Positions 37,279 to 47,284 are shown, counted from the stretch's first letter. The stretch: DNA of 64,000 nt from Chryseobacterium sp. CH21 (GCF_004119445.1 NZ_QICI01000048.1:1-64000); one strand, 5' to 3'. Notes: generated by a model from the sequence alone, not told the origin. Numbers and translations: made by a program.

Positions 37279-37314
37279 AAAACCGGGAGTAGAGATACTT
37301 TCGGTTTTATTTTT
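37279..37314 (+). terminator. Terminator after the Cys-rich peptide gene
   Basis: AAAACCGGGAGT (37279-37290) pairs with ACTTTCGGTTTT (37297-37308) with two G-T pairs, followed by ATTTTT. Confidence 0.65.
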
Positions 37315-37423
37315 CACTCAAAAACAGATCTTTGTCAAAGCATCTTTGCCATTCATCAAATAAAATTTCATTCTATACTTCATAGTTGTTGCTTTGCATC
37401 AGATTTTAAACAACAATTACATT

Positions 37424-38017
37424 ATGAAGAAGCAATTTTTCGCGCTAAGTGCATTGTTATTATGCATTTTCTGTGGTATAGAAACCAAAGCACAGCAGGC
37501 TCCTGCTTTTCACATTGGGGTAAAGGGAGGGGCCAACTTTACAAAAACCTCAACGGAATCTTCACTGGAAGGAAAATATGGATTGGGTTATCAGGCAGGA
37601 GTAATGACAAGAATGGATATCGGAAAACTGTATGTACAGGGAGAAGCACTATTCAACAAAAGAAAAACATCATTCGAGTCCCAAGACGGAAGCTCTTCAA
37701 AACTTTCCTGGAACGCCATTGATATTCCTGTGGTGATAGGATATAAAATGATCAAAACCGATGATTTCAATGTAAGAATATTTGCCGGAGGAGTTTACAG
37801 TTATGCCTTCAACAATAATTTGTCAACTTCTCAGGCTCTTCAGGAGGGGTTTAAGAAGTTTGACAAATCCAATATTGGTGTTACAGGAGGTGTAGGATTA
37901 GATTATAAAAACTTTACAGTAGATCTGAGGTATGAGATCGGCCTTACAAGCATTAGTAAAGAATTTAAGTCCAAACCCCACAGTTTTTCCCTCGGAATAG
38001 GTTATTTCCTGTTCTAA
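37424..38017 (+). CDS. Outer-membrane beta-barrel protein (PorT/OMP_b-brl_2 family)
   Basis: A signal peptide (ALSALLLCIFCGIETKAQQ) precedes about 175 residues of amphipathic strands typical of PorT-like barrels (FHIGVKGGANFTKTS; YQAGVMTRMDIGKLYVQGEA; ending FSLGIGYFLF). Start at 37424 (MKKQFFALS) is preferred over an upstream ATG at 37394. It should sit in the outer membrane as an 8-strand barrel. The specific role is unknown. Confidence 0.75.
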   Translation: MKKQFFALSALLLCIFCGIETKAQQAPAFHIGVKGGANFTKTSTESSLEGKYGLGYQAGVMTRMDIGKLYVQGEALFNKRKTSFESQDGSSSKLSWNAIDIPVVIGYKMIKTDDFNVRIFAGGVYSYAFNNNLSTSQALQEGFKKFDKSNIGVTGGVGLDYKNFTVDLRYEIGLTSISKEFKSKPHSFSLGIGYFLF

Positions 38018-38040
38018 AAAACTTAAATTATCTTTACCTG

Positions 38041-38077
38041 TTAGAAACTGTCTTCCCTGCAGTTTCTAATTTTTTTA
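38041..38077 (+). terminator. Rho-independent terminator
   Basis: TTAGAAACTG (38041-38050) pairs with CAGTTTCTAA (38060-38069), followed by TTTTTTTATT, just upstream of the second LytS gene. Confidence 0.8.
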
Positions 38078-38096
38078 TTAATCTATTTCCAATTCC

Positions 38097-39158
38097 ATGA
38101 CAAAACCTTTTGTTTTAAAAGAATACATATTTACTTTTATTTTCTGGCTTGTTCTCGCTATTGTGTTATGGTGTAATTTCCAGATTACAACAGAGAAGTA
38201 TCTTGCCATGATTCAAACCCTTATCATTACAGTTTCTTCTTTTACCTTCACTCATTTTTTAACCAATAGGCTTCTTCCAAAAGCTTTACGGGAGAAAAAG
38301 ATGAAGCGGTTCCTGATACAGGTTGTGGTCGTTATTTTTATATTAAGCCTAATCTTCGCAGTTATTTTTACCTATCTTGAAGTTGCTCCAAAAGAACAGC
38401 TTCCAAAGAGTTTTTCAGAACAGCTTCCTTTTTTATGGAAAGGTTTTTATATGTCTTTACCTGCTTCATTTCTAATCAACGGAGCAGCATGTGGTATCAA
38501 ATTTTATAAAGAGCATGGAAGAATAGAGCGTGACCATATTCTCCTTCAGCAGGCTCATCTGGAAAACCAGCTTAAGCTTTTGCAGGATCAGATCAATCCT
38601 CATGTAGTATTCAACATCCTGAACCATATTCACATCCTGATAAGAACAGATACTCAACTTGCTGATTATCTACTGCTTAAATTTTCAGATATTTTACGTT
38701 ATCAGCTTTACCATTGTAATGAAAATCTGGTTTTCCTGAATAAAGATATAGAACATATACAAAATCTTGTAGAAGTTGAAAAACTAAGATGGGGGAATGA
38801 ACTGGATGTAAGAGTAAACTGGGAAATGACCAATAAGAAGCTTTTCATAGCACCTCTCCTTTTAGTCACTTTTATTGAGAATGCTTTTAAGTATGTCTGC
38901 AGGCTTCCCGGACATAAAGGATATGTTGAAATTTCCTGTAAAGAAGAAAACAATACCCTCTATTTCTGTGTTGAAAATTCCTATTCTGATAGAGCCATTC
39001 ATAAAAAGAAAGACGGCACTGGCGGAATTGGTCTTCAAAATGTACAGAAACGATTAAAACTTCAATATCCGGATTCTCATCATCTAAAGATTGAAACCAA
39101 CAATAATGTGTTTAAAGTAACTCTAATTTTAAAATTATCTGATCACAATGAGCAGTAA
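38097..39158 (+). CDS. LytS-like sensor histidine kinase (His_kinase family)
   Basis: A 353-residue kinase with four helices (about 10-28, 36-56, 71-94, 117-133) and a cytosolic His_kinase core: H169 in QINPHVVFNILNHIHILI and ATPase boxes FIENAFKYVCRL and GGIGLQNVQKRL. The box reads NPHVVFN rather than the more common NPHFLFN, a mild variation. It overlaps the LytTR regulator gene by 11 bp. This is the second such pair in the window. Confidence 0.87.
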   Translation: MTKPFVLKEYIFTFIFWLVLAIVLWCNFQITTEKYLAMIQTLIITVSSFTFTHFLTNRLLPKALREKKMKRFLIQVVVVIFILSLIFAVIFTYLEVAPKEQLPKSFSEQLPFLWKGFYMSLPASFLINGAACGIKFYKEHGRIERDHILLQQAHLENQLKLLQDQINPHVVFNILNHIHILIRTDTQLADYLLLKFSDILRYQLYHCNENLVFLNKDIEHIQNLVEVEKLRWGNELDVRVNWEMTNKKLFIAPLLLVTFIENAFKYVCRLPGHKGYVEISCKEENNTLYFCVENSYSDRAIHKKKDGTGGIGLQNVQKRLKLQYPDSHHLKIETNNNVFKVTLILKLSDHNEQ

Positions 39159-39882
39159 TATCCCTAAAATGAAATGCCTGATTATAGATGATGAACCTCT
39201 GGCAAGATTCCATCTTAAAGAACTGGCGGATCAAATTGATTTTTTATCCGTTGAAGGAACCTGTGCCACAGCTTTGGAAGCAGATTCCATAGTGAAGGAT
39301 AGCGAAATTGATCTCCTCTTTTTGGATATCAATATGCCCTATCTTACGGGGTTGGAATTTTTGGAACAGCTGGAAAATCCCCCTTTATGTATTCTTACTA
39401 CAGCTTATTCTGAATATGCTTTGGAGGGATTTCGCCTTCAGGTAGTGGATTACCTTTTAAAACCAATTGCTTTTAACCGCTTTTATCAGGCTGTCAATAA
39501 AGCACAGCAACAGTTTATCATCAGTGAAAAGTTAAAAAATACCACCACTCTGGATGACCCTTTTCTGTATGTAAGACAGTCTGATACCTTCATTAAAATT
39601 TCCTGGGTAGATATTCTTTATATTGAAAGTATGCAGAATTACACCAAGCTTCATTTTAAAGATAAATCACTGATGATTCATCAGACGATGAAAGCCATTG
39701 AAGAATTGCTTCCTTCGGATCATTTTTTCAGAATTCATAAATCATACCTCATCAATATTACGCACATTGATATGATCTCGGGAGGACGTCTTTTTATTAA
39801 TAAAATTGAGCTTCCTATTTCCCGAACCAGAAAAGAGGAGCTGCTTAATCAGGTGGTGTATAAGAAGCTGATCAGTAAATAA
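39148..39882 (+). CDS. LytTR-family response regulator
   Basis: A 244-residue protein with a receiver domain (about 8-125, D60 in LLFLDINMPYLTG, lysine in DYLLKPIAF) and a LytTR DNA-binding domain (about 145-240, FIKISWVDILYIESMQNYTK; FFRIHKSYLINITHI). It is coupled to the kinase by an 11-bp overlap. Targets are unknown; the neighbouring DUF6268-type barrel gene is convergent and so an unlikely partner. Confidence 0.9.
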   Translation: MSSNIPKMKCLIIDDEPLARFHLKELADQIDFLSVEGTCATALEADSIVKDSEIDLLFLDINMPYLTGLEFLEQLENPPLCILTTAYSEYALEGFRLQVVDYLLKPIAFNRFYQAVNKAQQQFIISEKLKNTTTLDDPFLYVRQSDTFIKISWVDILYIESMQNYTKLHFKDKSLMIHQTMKAIEELLPSDHFFRIHKSYLINITHIDMISGGRLFINKIELPISRTRKEELLNQVVYKKLISK

Positions 39883-39895
39883 CCGGGAAAAAGAA

Positions 39896-39936
39896 GCCGG
39901 AAGCAGAGTTATTAAAAACCCTGCTTCCGGCATTTT
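39896..39936. terminator. Bidirectional terminator
   Basis: GCCGGAAGCAG (39896-39906) pairs with CTGCTTCCGGC (39921-39931), followed by ATTTTT, between convergent genes. Confidence 0.8.
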
Positions 39937-40844
39937 TATGGAAGATTCCAACGCAGTGATACTGCTGCGTAGAATGTACTGGCAAATCTTGGATCAACTA
40001 TTTTTTTGTCTCTGAAAATGCTCTTGATCTTTCGGTCATTTTCACTGAAGCTTCTCAGTAAAGCTGTTCCTCCCGTAAGGCGCAGGGTAAGCCTGTCATT
40101 AATTTTTATTTCTGGCCTGAGACCTGCTGTAATCTGCTGATAGCCCAGCAGCATAGATTTTCCGTCTTTATTTCTTTCTACCGTCATTCCGCTGAGGTTG
40201 ACTACAGCTTTTAAAGCAAATTTGTCTGAAAACAGATATCCGGCTTCCATTCCTTCCGGAAAGTTGATATTGAATTTAATCTTTCCATTTGTTTTCCAGT
40301 CGAAATAAATCCAGGGTAAAATCATTGGAATTCCAAAAGCAGTGGTAAGCACCGGACCTCCTCCCAATGAAAGATTAGGATTAAAATGTCTGATAAATAA
40401 AAGCCCACCCTGTCCCAGTACATCATCAAAACTCACTTCTTTAAGGTCTGTATACACTCCTACCGAGGCAGTCATCATCATACTCCATTTTTTGCCCAAA
40501 GGTCTCATATGCTGTATTCCAACCTGAGCATTCAGCATCTGATCAGGAAACAACCGGGCTTCGTAATTTTTATGTGTCATCTTTGCATAAGATCCGCTCA
40601 ACAGCATAGACCATGACCTTACTTTTCCATCGGTATCCTTTTTTACAGATAACGGAATACTGAGATTCAGATCTACTCTTTTAAAATCACTTTTGGAATT
40701 GGTCTTTGTACTGTCTTCAGGCCGGATGTAATTGGAGGCAGGAATGTATTCGGTTTTAAGCTCTGCAGAAAGGCCGGATTGTGCGTTTATCCAATATCCT
40801 AATGGCAATATACAGCACAAAGCTGTCGAAAGGGTTCTTTTCAT
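39936..40844 (-). CDS. DUF6268-like outer-membrane protein
   Basis: A 302-residue protein with a signal peptide (LCCILPLGYWINAQ) and a chain of beta strands ending AAVSLRWNLP, consistent with a 10-12-strand outer-membrane barrel. The pattern (RVDLNLSIPLSVKKD; FIRHFNPNLSLGGGPVLTTA; MLGYQQ-type strand as MLLGYQQITAGLRPEIKIN) fits the DUF6268 family of Bacteroidota. Function unknown. Confidence 0.65.
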   Translation of the reverse strand: MKRTLSTALCCILPLGYWINAQSGLSAELKTEYIPASNYIRPEDSTKTNSKSDFKRVDLNLSIPLSVKKDTDGKVRSWSMLLSGSYAKMTHKNYEARLFPDQMLNAQVGIQHMRPLGKKWSMMMTASVGVYTDLKEVSFDDVLGQGGLLFIRHFNPNLSLGGGPVLTTAFGIPMILPWIYFDWKTNGKIKFNINFPEGMEAGYLFSDKFALKAVVNLSGMTVERNKDGKSMLLGYQQITAGLRPEIKINDRLTLRLTGGTALLRSFSENDRKIKSIFRDKKIVDPRFASTFYAAVSLRWNLP

Positions 40845-40942
40845 ATTTTAAATTTGATACAAAGAGAACCCTTTGACTATTTTTCACAAAAATTACTTGA
40901 TTAAGTGTCCGGATTGTATGACAACAGGATCAAATAAGAGGA

Positions 40943-42163
40943 TTAGTTTCCCGTTGGAGCAGCTATTGAAGCTGTTGATTTTTGAGCCTTAAAAATTCGA
41001 TATCCGAACCATACTGCGATCAAAGCCATTGCAGAGCGTGTTACCACCATCGGAATGATAGAATCTGCTTCCAGGAAACCTATTAATCCTGATATTAAAA
41101 AGGTTACCATCAGCTGCATAAACCCTAGTAATGCTGCCGCAGTTCCTCTTCCTTCTTTAAATGGAGATAAAGCGTGAGCTGATGTAATAGGAAACAAAAT
41201 ACCAATTGCCAGTAATGACAGATAAAGCATTGCAATTTCCAACGCTACAGAAAGGTTTTCTGCTGCAATCAGAATATGAAGTGTGCATACTACCAACAAA
41301 ACGATTGTAGCAACAAATAATAGCGTTGAATTGCTTATTCTTTTGATTAGTTTAGGAGTAATATAAGCGGCTGTTATCAAAGCCAGTGAGTTGAAAGCAA
41401 ATATAAAACTGAATGTACTGCTTGAAAAACCATGGATCTCCATGAACAAAAACGGAGCATTAGAGATGTAAATAATCAAGGATGCAAAAGCAATACTTCC
41501 TACCATCGTACTGTTGATAAAATCTTTGTTGGAAATAATCATTTTCAGCTGGTCTTTTAATCCTTTTTCATCCAGCATTTCATCTTCGGAAAGATGGATT
41601 CTGGTATTGGTTTCCGGCACATATTTGTACACCATGAAAAAAGTAATCAGTCCCATGATGCATAAAAAGGCAAAAGAACTATTCCATCCCCAGAATTTAA
41701 GAAATACACTTCCCAGTAACGGAGCCACGATTGGAGCAATACCACTGATCTGTGATTGCTGTGAAAAGATAGTGACCGCTTTATGCTTGTCATAGAGATC
41801 AATAATGATCGCCCTACCGATAACGATTCCGGCACTTCCTCCGAACGCCTGCAGAAAACGCATAACCCATAATACATAAATATCGGATGTAAAATAGATG
41901 GCCGTTGCTCCTATAATAAACAACAAAAGCCCGCAGTATAACATAGGTTTTCTTCCTTTTTTATCAGATAAAGGTCCCCACAATAACTGCCCAAAAGCAA
42001 ATCCGGCAAAAAATACAGAAATGGATACCTGAATATGACCAATATCGGTATTAAAAATCTTCGCCATACTTGGGAAAGCAGGAAGATAAAGGTCTATACT
42101 AAGCGACTCCAATGTGTTGAGTAGTGCGAGAATAAACACTACAATATTCAAATTCTTCTTCAT
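40943..42163 (-). CDS. Bcr/CflA-family multidrug MFS transporter
   Basis: A 12-helix MFS drug:proton antiporter of about 406 residues. Motif A is seen as GQLLWGPLSDKKGRKPMLY between helices 2 and 3; motif C-like GSAGIVIGRAIIIDLYDK follows. The start at 42163 (MKKNLNIVVF) is preferred over 42232, which would add a charged extension. An AraC-type regulator gene lies about 170 bp upstream on the same strand and may control it. Confidence 0.88.
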   Translation of the reverse strand: MKKNLNIVVFILALLNTLESLSIDLYLPAFPSMAKIFNTDIGHIQVSISVFFAGFAFGQLLWGPLSDKKGRKPMLYCGLLLFIIGATAIYFTSDIYVLWVMRFLQAFGGSAGIVIGRAIIIDLYDKHKAVTIFSQQSQISGIAPIVAPLLGSVFLKFWGWNSSFAFLCIMGLITFFMVYKYVPETNTRIHLSEDEMLDEKGLKDQLKMIISNKDFINSTMVGSIAFASLIIYISNAPFLFMEIHGFSSSTFSFIFAFNSLALITAAYITPKLIKRISNSTLLFVATIVLLVVCTLHILIAAENLSVALEIAMLYLSLLAIGILFPITSAHALSPFKEGRGTAAALLGFMQLMVTFLISGLIGFLEADSIIPMVVTRSAMALIAVWFGYRIFKAQKSTASIAAPTGN

Positions 42164-42332
42164 AAATAACAATAAGCCTTCGCAGGCGTTTTTTTCTGCT
42201 GCAAAATTGCTGTAAAAAGTATCGTTTTTCAATAAAAGAACTGAAGGAAGAATAGCACAAACTGAGGATCACCCAATCTGTTTATGCCTAAATTATTTAT
42301 TTAAATTAAAAATTAAAGGAACAATCTGAGGA

Positions 42333-43151
42333 TTACCCTTTTCCAGGTCTGAATCTATCAGGGTTCTGTTGCGTATGTTTTTTAAAGAACCGGGAAAAGT
42401 AAGAAGCATGACTAAAACCTAATTTAAAAGCAATCTCTTTTACCGTTAAAGCACCAAAACTAAGTTCTCTTTTTGCTTCCAGAATAAGTCTCTGGGCAAT
42501 CATTTTTTTTACTGTTGTTCCTCTTGAAAGCCGGACAATGTCATTGAGGTGATGGGTACTTATTTTGAGCTGTTCGGCATAAAAATCTGTATTTTTCTCT
42601 GTGATATAATATTCTTCTATCAACGCTGCGAGTTGCTGAATTCTCGGTTTGTCATCTTCTGCAGTATTCTGCATCGTGATCTGATCTGTAATGATGAGAC
42701 AGAAGGCTCTCAGATAAGCTTTTAAAATTTCAACACGTCCGGATCCGAGATATTCTCTTTTAATCATTGAAATAAGCATATTTCCGGTTTCACTGCTTTC
42801 TGCATCCAAAAAGAAAGGTCTTGCACCGTTGGCCAGAACCACTTCCGTATCACAGGCTTCTTTGAAAATTTCCTTGCTGATGGCTAGCACATAGCCTTTT
42901 TCATCACGGAGTTTCATATTAAAAACCTGACCGGGAACAATAATGCAGAGCTGGTTGTTTTTTACGGTATAGCTCTCAAAATCCAGTTCAAGACGACTGT
43001 CTGTATGCACTTCTTTGAACCAGATAATTTCAAAAAAATTATGCCGATGAATATCCTCGAAGTTCTCCGGATGTCCATTTTCTAAAGTATTGACCTGAAA
43101 TTCTTCAGACACCAGATGATGAACGGGGATATTTTTTTCAGGTGAATTCAT
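42333..43151 (-). CDS. AraC-family transcriptional regulator
   Basis: A 272-residue regulator with an N-terminal cupin-like sensing domain (about 30-110, DIHRHNFFEIIWFKEV, IVPGQVFNMKL) and a C-terminal double helix-turn-helix (about 170-268, AEQLKISTHHLNDIVRLSRG; VKEIAFKLGFSHASYFSRFF). It is in the same orientation as the Bcr/CflA gene that follows; a local regulatory link is likely but unproven. Confidence 0.9.
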   Translation of the reverse strand: MNSPEKNIPVHHLVSEEFQVNTLENGHPENFEDIHRHNFFEIIWFKEVHTDSRLELDFESYTVKNNQLCIIVPGQVFNMKLRDEKGYVLAISKEIFKEACDTEVVLANGARPFFLDAESSETGNMLISMIKREYLGSGRVEILKAYLRAFCLIITDQITMQNTAEDDKPRIQQLAALIEEYYITEKNTDFYAEQLKISTHHLNDIVRLSRGTTVKKMIAQRLILEAKRELSFGALTVKEIAFKLGFSHASYFSRFFKKHTQQNPDRFRPGKG

Positions 43152-43243
43152 TGGTAATGTATTTGATCAGATAAAGCGAAAACCGCAGCAAAAAATACTA
43201 CGGTTTTCTTACAATATTTAAAATTAAATATAATTTTTTGGTT

Positions 43244-44296
43244 TTATTGGTTTAAAAAAGCATCCCATCCCTGAGCGGTAAGTGCTACCAGCTGGTTAGA
43301 TCCTCTTGCTACCATAAAGTTTCCTTCTTCTTTTTCTACGGCATGCCCTATAATGGTAAAATCAGGATGATTTTTAATTTTATCAAAATCATTTGCAGAA
43401 ATAGTGAACAAAAGTTCATAATCTTCACCCCCGCTTAAAGCCGTCATTACCGGATTCAAATTCATTTCATCCGCTGTAGAGATTGTAAGACTATCTAATG
43501 GAACTTTTTCTTCATACAATCTGAATCCTACATTAGACTGGTCTGAAAGATGAAGGATTTCGGAAGCCAGACCATCTGAAATATCAATCATAGAAGTTGG
43601 TTTGATATCCAGCTCTTCCAGAATCTTTTTAACATCTGTTCTTGCTTCAGGTTTCAGCTGTCTTTCCAGAATATAGTCGTAGCCTTCCATTTCCGGCTGC
43701 ATATTAGGATCTGCAAGATAAACGGCATGTTCTCTTTCAAGAATCTGTAATCCCATGTATGCTCCACCCAAATCTCCTGTTACCACAAGAAGATCATTTG
43801 GTTTTGCACCGCTTCTTTTTACAATGTTTTCTTCATTTTCAATACCTACAGCTGTAATACTCATTACAAGCCCTGAATTTGAACTTGTTGTATCTCCTCC
43901 AATCAAATCAACTTTGTACCTTCCACATGCCGCCTGAATCCCGGAATAGATTTCTTCTAATGCTTCCACCGGAAAACGGTTGGATACTGCAAGAGAAACC
44001 AAAATCTGCGTAGGCGTTGCATTCATCGCAGCAATATCGCTCAGGTTTACCACTACAGCTTTATACCCTAAATGCTTTAATGGAACATAGCCCAGATTAA
44101 AGTGTACTCCTTCCGCCAATACATCTGTTGTAAGAATTACTTTTTTGTTATCAGGATTAATAACTGCCGCATCATCTCCTACTCCAAGCTCCGAAGATTC
44201 ATTGGATAATGGAAAATGTTCTGTCAAATGTTTAATAAGACCGAATTCTCCTAATTTTGAAATGGGCGTCAGCTCCTGTGATTTATCTTCAAACAT
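43244..44296 (-). CDS. thiL: Thiamine-monophosphate kinase
   Basis: A 350-residue ThiL, which phosphorylates thiamine monophosphate to the active pyrophosphate. Signature sequences are VGDDAAVINPDNKKVILTTD (nucleotide and metal site), LKHLGYKAVVVNLSDIAAM, IGGDTTSSNSGLVMSITAVG and MIDISDGLASEI near the C-terminal half, with ALSGGEDYELLFT. Length is normal for Bacteroidota. It is separate from other thiamine genes here. Confidence 0.95.
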   Translation of the reverse strand: MFEDKSQELTPISKLGEFGLIKHLTEHFPLSNESSELGVGDDAAVINPDNKKVILTTDVLAEGVHFNLGYVPLKHLGYKAVVVNLSDIAAMNATPTQILVSLAVSNRFPVEALEEIYSGIQAACGRYKVDLIGGDTTSSNSGLVMSITAVGIENEENIVKRSGAKPNDLLVVTGDLGGAYMGLQILEREHAVYLADPNMQPEMEGYDYILERQLKPEARTDVKKILEELDIKPTSMIDISDGLASEILHLSDQSNVGFRLYEEKVPLDSLTISTADEMNLNPVMTALSGGEDYELLFTISANDFDKIKNHPDFTIIGHAVEKEEGNFMVARGSNQLVALTAQGWDAFLNQ

Positions 44297-44385
44297 AAGT
44301 TTCTGTTTATAAGTGATCTTTGATAAATGATAACTGATAGATCATGAATACAGATTTACATCATGTATCAATCATCATTCATCAT

Positions 44386-44880
44386 TTATATATTAATCTC
44401 TGCCGGGTCGATATTGTGTGGGTGGAAAGGGAATTTTTTGAAATCCTCTCTAGATAATACCACCGTTTCCGGGCTCTTGTACTTATTCATAGCTTCCACT
44501 ACATCGTCTGGTGGAGTGGTCATTTTTCTAAGCATCATATCAATCCATACTCCTGTAGCTTCTGCAGTAGCACAGTGCATTCCATCCGGAGTATAGAACT
44601 TGTGTACGAAACGGTAGATGGAAGAATCTTCTGCACATCCATCTATTTCTACACTTACAATAACGATCTGATCTGCATAAATTTCTTTGAAGAAAGAATA
44701 TCTTTCGTGCAGGATCACCGGGCCTATTCCCCATCTGCTCAGCTGGGTAACTCCCATTTTCTCTTTAGTCATGAAAGCCATTCTGGCTTGTGCACAATAT
44801 TGTACATATGATGAGTTGGCTAAGTGCTTGTTGGCATCAAGATCGCTCCATCGCACTTCAAATTTATGGTAGAAAATCAT
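44386..44880 (-). CDS. Acyl-CoA thioesterase (4HBT hotdog fold)
   Basis: A 164-residue hotdog-fold protein: FEVRWSDLDANKHLANSSYV carries the catalytic Asp region of 4-hydroxybenzoyl-CoA-type thioesterases, followed by RYSFFKEIYADQIVIVSVEI and AEATGVWIDMMLRKM. Start at 44880 (MIFYHKFEV) fits the family; the ATG at 44931 would add 17 residues. It hydrolyses acyl-CoA esters in the cytosol; chain preference unknown. Confidence 0.88.
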   Translation of the reverse strand: MIFYHKFEVRWSDLDANKHLANSSYVQYCAQARMAFMTKEKMGVTQLSRWGIGPVILHERYSFFKEIYADQIVIVSVEIDGCAEDSSIYRFVHKFYTPDGMHCATAEATGVWIDMMLRKMTTPPDDVVEAMNKYKSPETVVLSREDFKKFPFHPHNIDPAEINI

Positions 44881-44953
44881 TTTGAAAATCTTTTTTGGTA
44901 TTATAAAATAATAATCTTCAAAAATACTCAAATAAGATGGTTTATAAAAATTG

Positions 44954-44961
44954 TACTTTTG
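44954..44961 (+). promoter_or_regulatory. TAnnTTTG -7 box
   Basis: TACTTTTG, 33 bp before the flavoprotein ATG at 44995. Confidence 0.45.
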
Positions 44962-44994
44962 AAAAAATAATCTTCCGCATAGGATTGCATATAC

Positions 44995-46197
44995 ATGAAA
45001 CAGATCATTATTATCGGAGGCGGTGCTGCAGGCTTTTTCTGTGCATCTAATCTTGACGAAAAAAAATATACAATTACGATTTTAGAACAAAATTCAGATG
45101 TCCTTCAGAAAGTTAAGATTTCTGGTGGCGGACGCTGCAATGTTACCCACGCATGCTTTGATCCAAGAGAGTTGGTTCAGTTTTATCCTCGTGGAAACAA
45201 GGAACTATTGAGTGTTTTCAGCAAATTCCAGCCAGGTGATACCATGGAATGGTTTGACCAGCGTAATGTTCCGCTGAAAATTGAAAATGATAACAGAACC
45301 TTTCCTGAAAGTAATTCTTCTCAGACCATTATCAATACTTTTCTGAATGAAACTCAAAAGAAAAATGTAACTGTGCAGACAAAATGTACGGTAAAAGAGA
45401 TTGAAAAACAGGATGAAAAATATATCGTAAGAACCAATTCAGGCGATTTTGAGGCAGATTATATTGTATATACTACCGGAAGCTCTCCAAAATCATTAAA
45501 AATGGTTGAAAATCTGGGGCATAAAATTGTAGATCTTGTCCCTTCCCTTTTCACTTTTAATATTAAAGATGAGTTGCTGAAAGATCTTCCGGGAACAAGT
45601 TTTGAAAATGCCGGAATTTCAATTCCAAAGCTGAAGACTGAAGAAAGCGGACCTTTGTTGATTACACATTGGGGACTTTCTGGCCCGGCTGTTCTGAAAA
45701 TTTCTGCATGGGAAGCCATCAGCTTGGCAAAGCTTAAATATAACTTTGAAATTGAGGTTAATTTCGTTTCCATAGAAACAGATGAAGCGGAAGAAATTTT
45801 TAATAATTTCAAACAAAGCAATCCTAAAAAGACCATCGGACAGTCTAAAATATTTGATATTACGAATAGATTCTGGCAGAAGATTTTAGACATTTCAAAA
45901 GTGGATCTTAATAAACAGGTTGCGAATATTTCCGGAAAAGAAATGCAAAAGATTCTGGAGAATCTTTGTAGAAAAAAGTTTCAAGTCACAGGAAAATCTA
46001 CTTTTAAAGATGAATTTGTAACAGCCGGAGGTGTTGATTTAAAGGAAATTAACTTTAAAAACATGTCTTCAAAATTACTTCCTAATTTCTATATTGCCGG
46101 AGAGGTTCTGAATATCGATGCAGTAACCGGTGGTTTCAATTTCCAGGCATGCTGGAGTGAAGGATGGCTGATTGCACAGGATCTCAACAGTTTATAA
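44995..46197 (+). CDS. HI0933/BaiN-family NAD(P)/FAD-dependent oxidoreductase
   Basis: A 400-residue flavoprotein with an N-terminal dinucleotide-binding fold (IIIIGGGAAGFFCASNL), the family signature KVKISGGGRCNVTHA, and a C-terminal FAD loop (IAGEVLNIDAVTGGFNFQACWSEGW). This family (HI0933-like, related to BaiN and RdsA) is widespread; its physiological substrate is not settled. Single gene followed by a TonB-like gene after 30 bp. Confidence 0.92.
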   Translation: MKQIIIIGGGAAGFFCASNLDEKKYTITILEQNSDVLQKVKISGGGRCNVTHACFDPRELVQFYPRGNKELLSVFSKFQPGDTMEWFDQRNVPLKIENDNRTFPESNSSQTIINTFLNETQKKNVTVQTKCTVKEIEKQDEKYIVRTNSGDFEADYIVYTTGSSPKSLKMVENLGHKIVDLVPSLFTFNIKDELLKDLPGTSFENAGISIPKLKTEESGPLLITHWGLSGPAVLKISAWEAISLAKLKYNFEIEVNFVSIETDEAEEIFNNFKQSNPKKTIGQSKIFDITNRFWQKILDISKVDLNKQVANISGKEMQKILENLCRKKFQVTGKSTFKDEFVTAGGVDLKEINFKNMSSKLLPNFYIAGEVLNIDAVTGGFNFQACWSEGWLIAQDLNSL

Positions 46198-46227
46198 AAA
46201 ACACTACTTTTAATAAAAACTAAAAAC

Positions 46228-46641
46228 ATGAAAAAAATTGTGGCTTTCATTCTATGTCTGGGATTCGGGCTTGTTTTTGCTCAGAAACAGGAAACTCAGC
46301 CCAAGCCAACGGAAGATCATTCCAGAGATAAGTTTATTCCTGAACAAAGTAAACAGGCAGAATATCCCGGCGGGCTTTCAGCGTTTATGGGTGAGGTATC
46401 TCAAAAAATTAAGACCAGCAGAATAAAGGGAGCTAAAGGTAAAACACGTTCTAATGCAAAGTTTTCTGTGAGTGCTAAAGGTTATATAGAAACTATTATT
46501 GTAACAGGAGAAAATGAATCTCTTAATCAGGAAGTGGAAAGAGCAATGAAATCTATGAAAAAACAATGGACTCCCGGAGAATATAAAGGGAATCCTGTAC
46601 TGATCTGGTTTACTCTTCCTTTCACTATTAATTTTGAATAG
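46228..46641 (+). CDS. TonB-like C-terminal domain protein
   Basis: A 137-residue exported protein: signal peptide (VAFILCLGFGLVFAQKQ) and a C-terminal domain (AEYPGGLSAFMGEVSQKIKT; ARFSVSAKGYIETIIVTGEN-like pattern; PVLIWFTLPFTINFE) as in energy transducer TonB family proteins. There is no membrane anchor left after signal cleavage, so it is unlikely to be a classic TonB. It heads a small run with the DUF2306 and YARHG genes. Confidence 0.7.
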   Translation: MKKIVAFILCLGFGLVFAQKQETQPKPTEDHSRDKFIPEQSKQAEYPGGLSAFMGEVSQKIKTSRIKGAKGKTRSNAKFSVSAKGYIETIIVTGENESLNQEVERAMKSMKKQWTPGEYKGNPVLIWFTLPFTINFE

Positions 46642-46646
46642 TTAAA

Positions 46647-47284
46647 ATGCTATCAGCCAAAAGAAATACTGCAATTTTCTTTAAGATCATTCTCATCATT
46701 GGGTTTGCCTATTTCTTTTGGCTGATGCTAAAAATTACATTAGAATATATTCCTTTTAATCCTGAAGTCAGTTTTCTGATGATCAAACAGACGGAAGTAG
46801 TAGAAAGACCGGAATATCTTGCGTTTTTCTATACTCATGTATATACGAGCATCTTTGTCCTTCTTTCAGGATTTCTGGCTATTCTCACAAAAGATTTCGG
46901 ACTCAAAAATTTCCACCGGAATATGGGAAAAGTATATATTTTTCTCATCCTGATCTGTGCTGCTCCTTCGGGAATTTATATGGGAATATTTGCCAACGGC
47001 GGTATTTTATCGAAGACTTCTTTTGTTATTTTAGGCTTTTTATGGTGGTTTTCAACGTTTAAAGCGTATCAGCTGGCAAGACAGAAAAGATTCAAAGAAC
47101 ACAAACAATGGATGTGGCGGAGTTTCGCTTTCACTTTATCTGCTATTTCCCTGAGAATGTGGAAAGTAATTATTGTATATTTATTTCATCCCAATCCAAT
47201 GGATGTCTATCAGATGATTGCATGGCTGGGCTGGATTCCCAATATCCTTATTATTGAATATTTAATCACAAAAAACATCTATGA
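46647..47284 (+). CDS. DUF2306-like membrane protein (end frameshifted)
   Basis: Six predicted helices in about 212 residues with conserved basic/aromatic residues (HRNMGKVYIFLILICAAPSG; EHKQWMWRSFAFTLSAISLR), fitting the DUF2306 family; some relatives are heme-associated. As sequenced, the frame runs to 47339 and overlaps the next gene by 59 bp. Adding one A to the A6 run 47270-47275 ends it as LITKKHL with a TGA that overlaps the next ATG by 4 bp, a much more natural arrangement. I take 47284 as the true end. Confidence 0.7.
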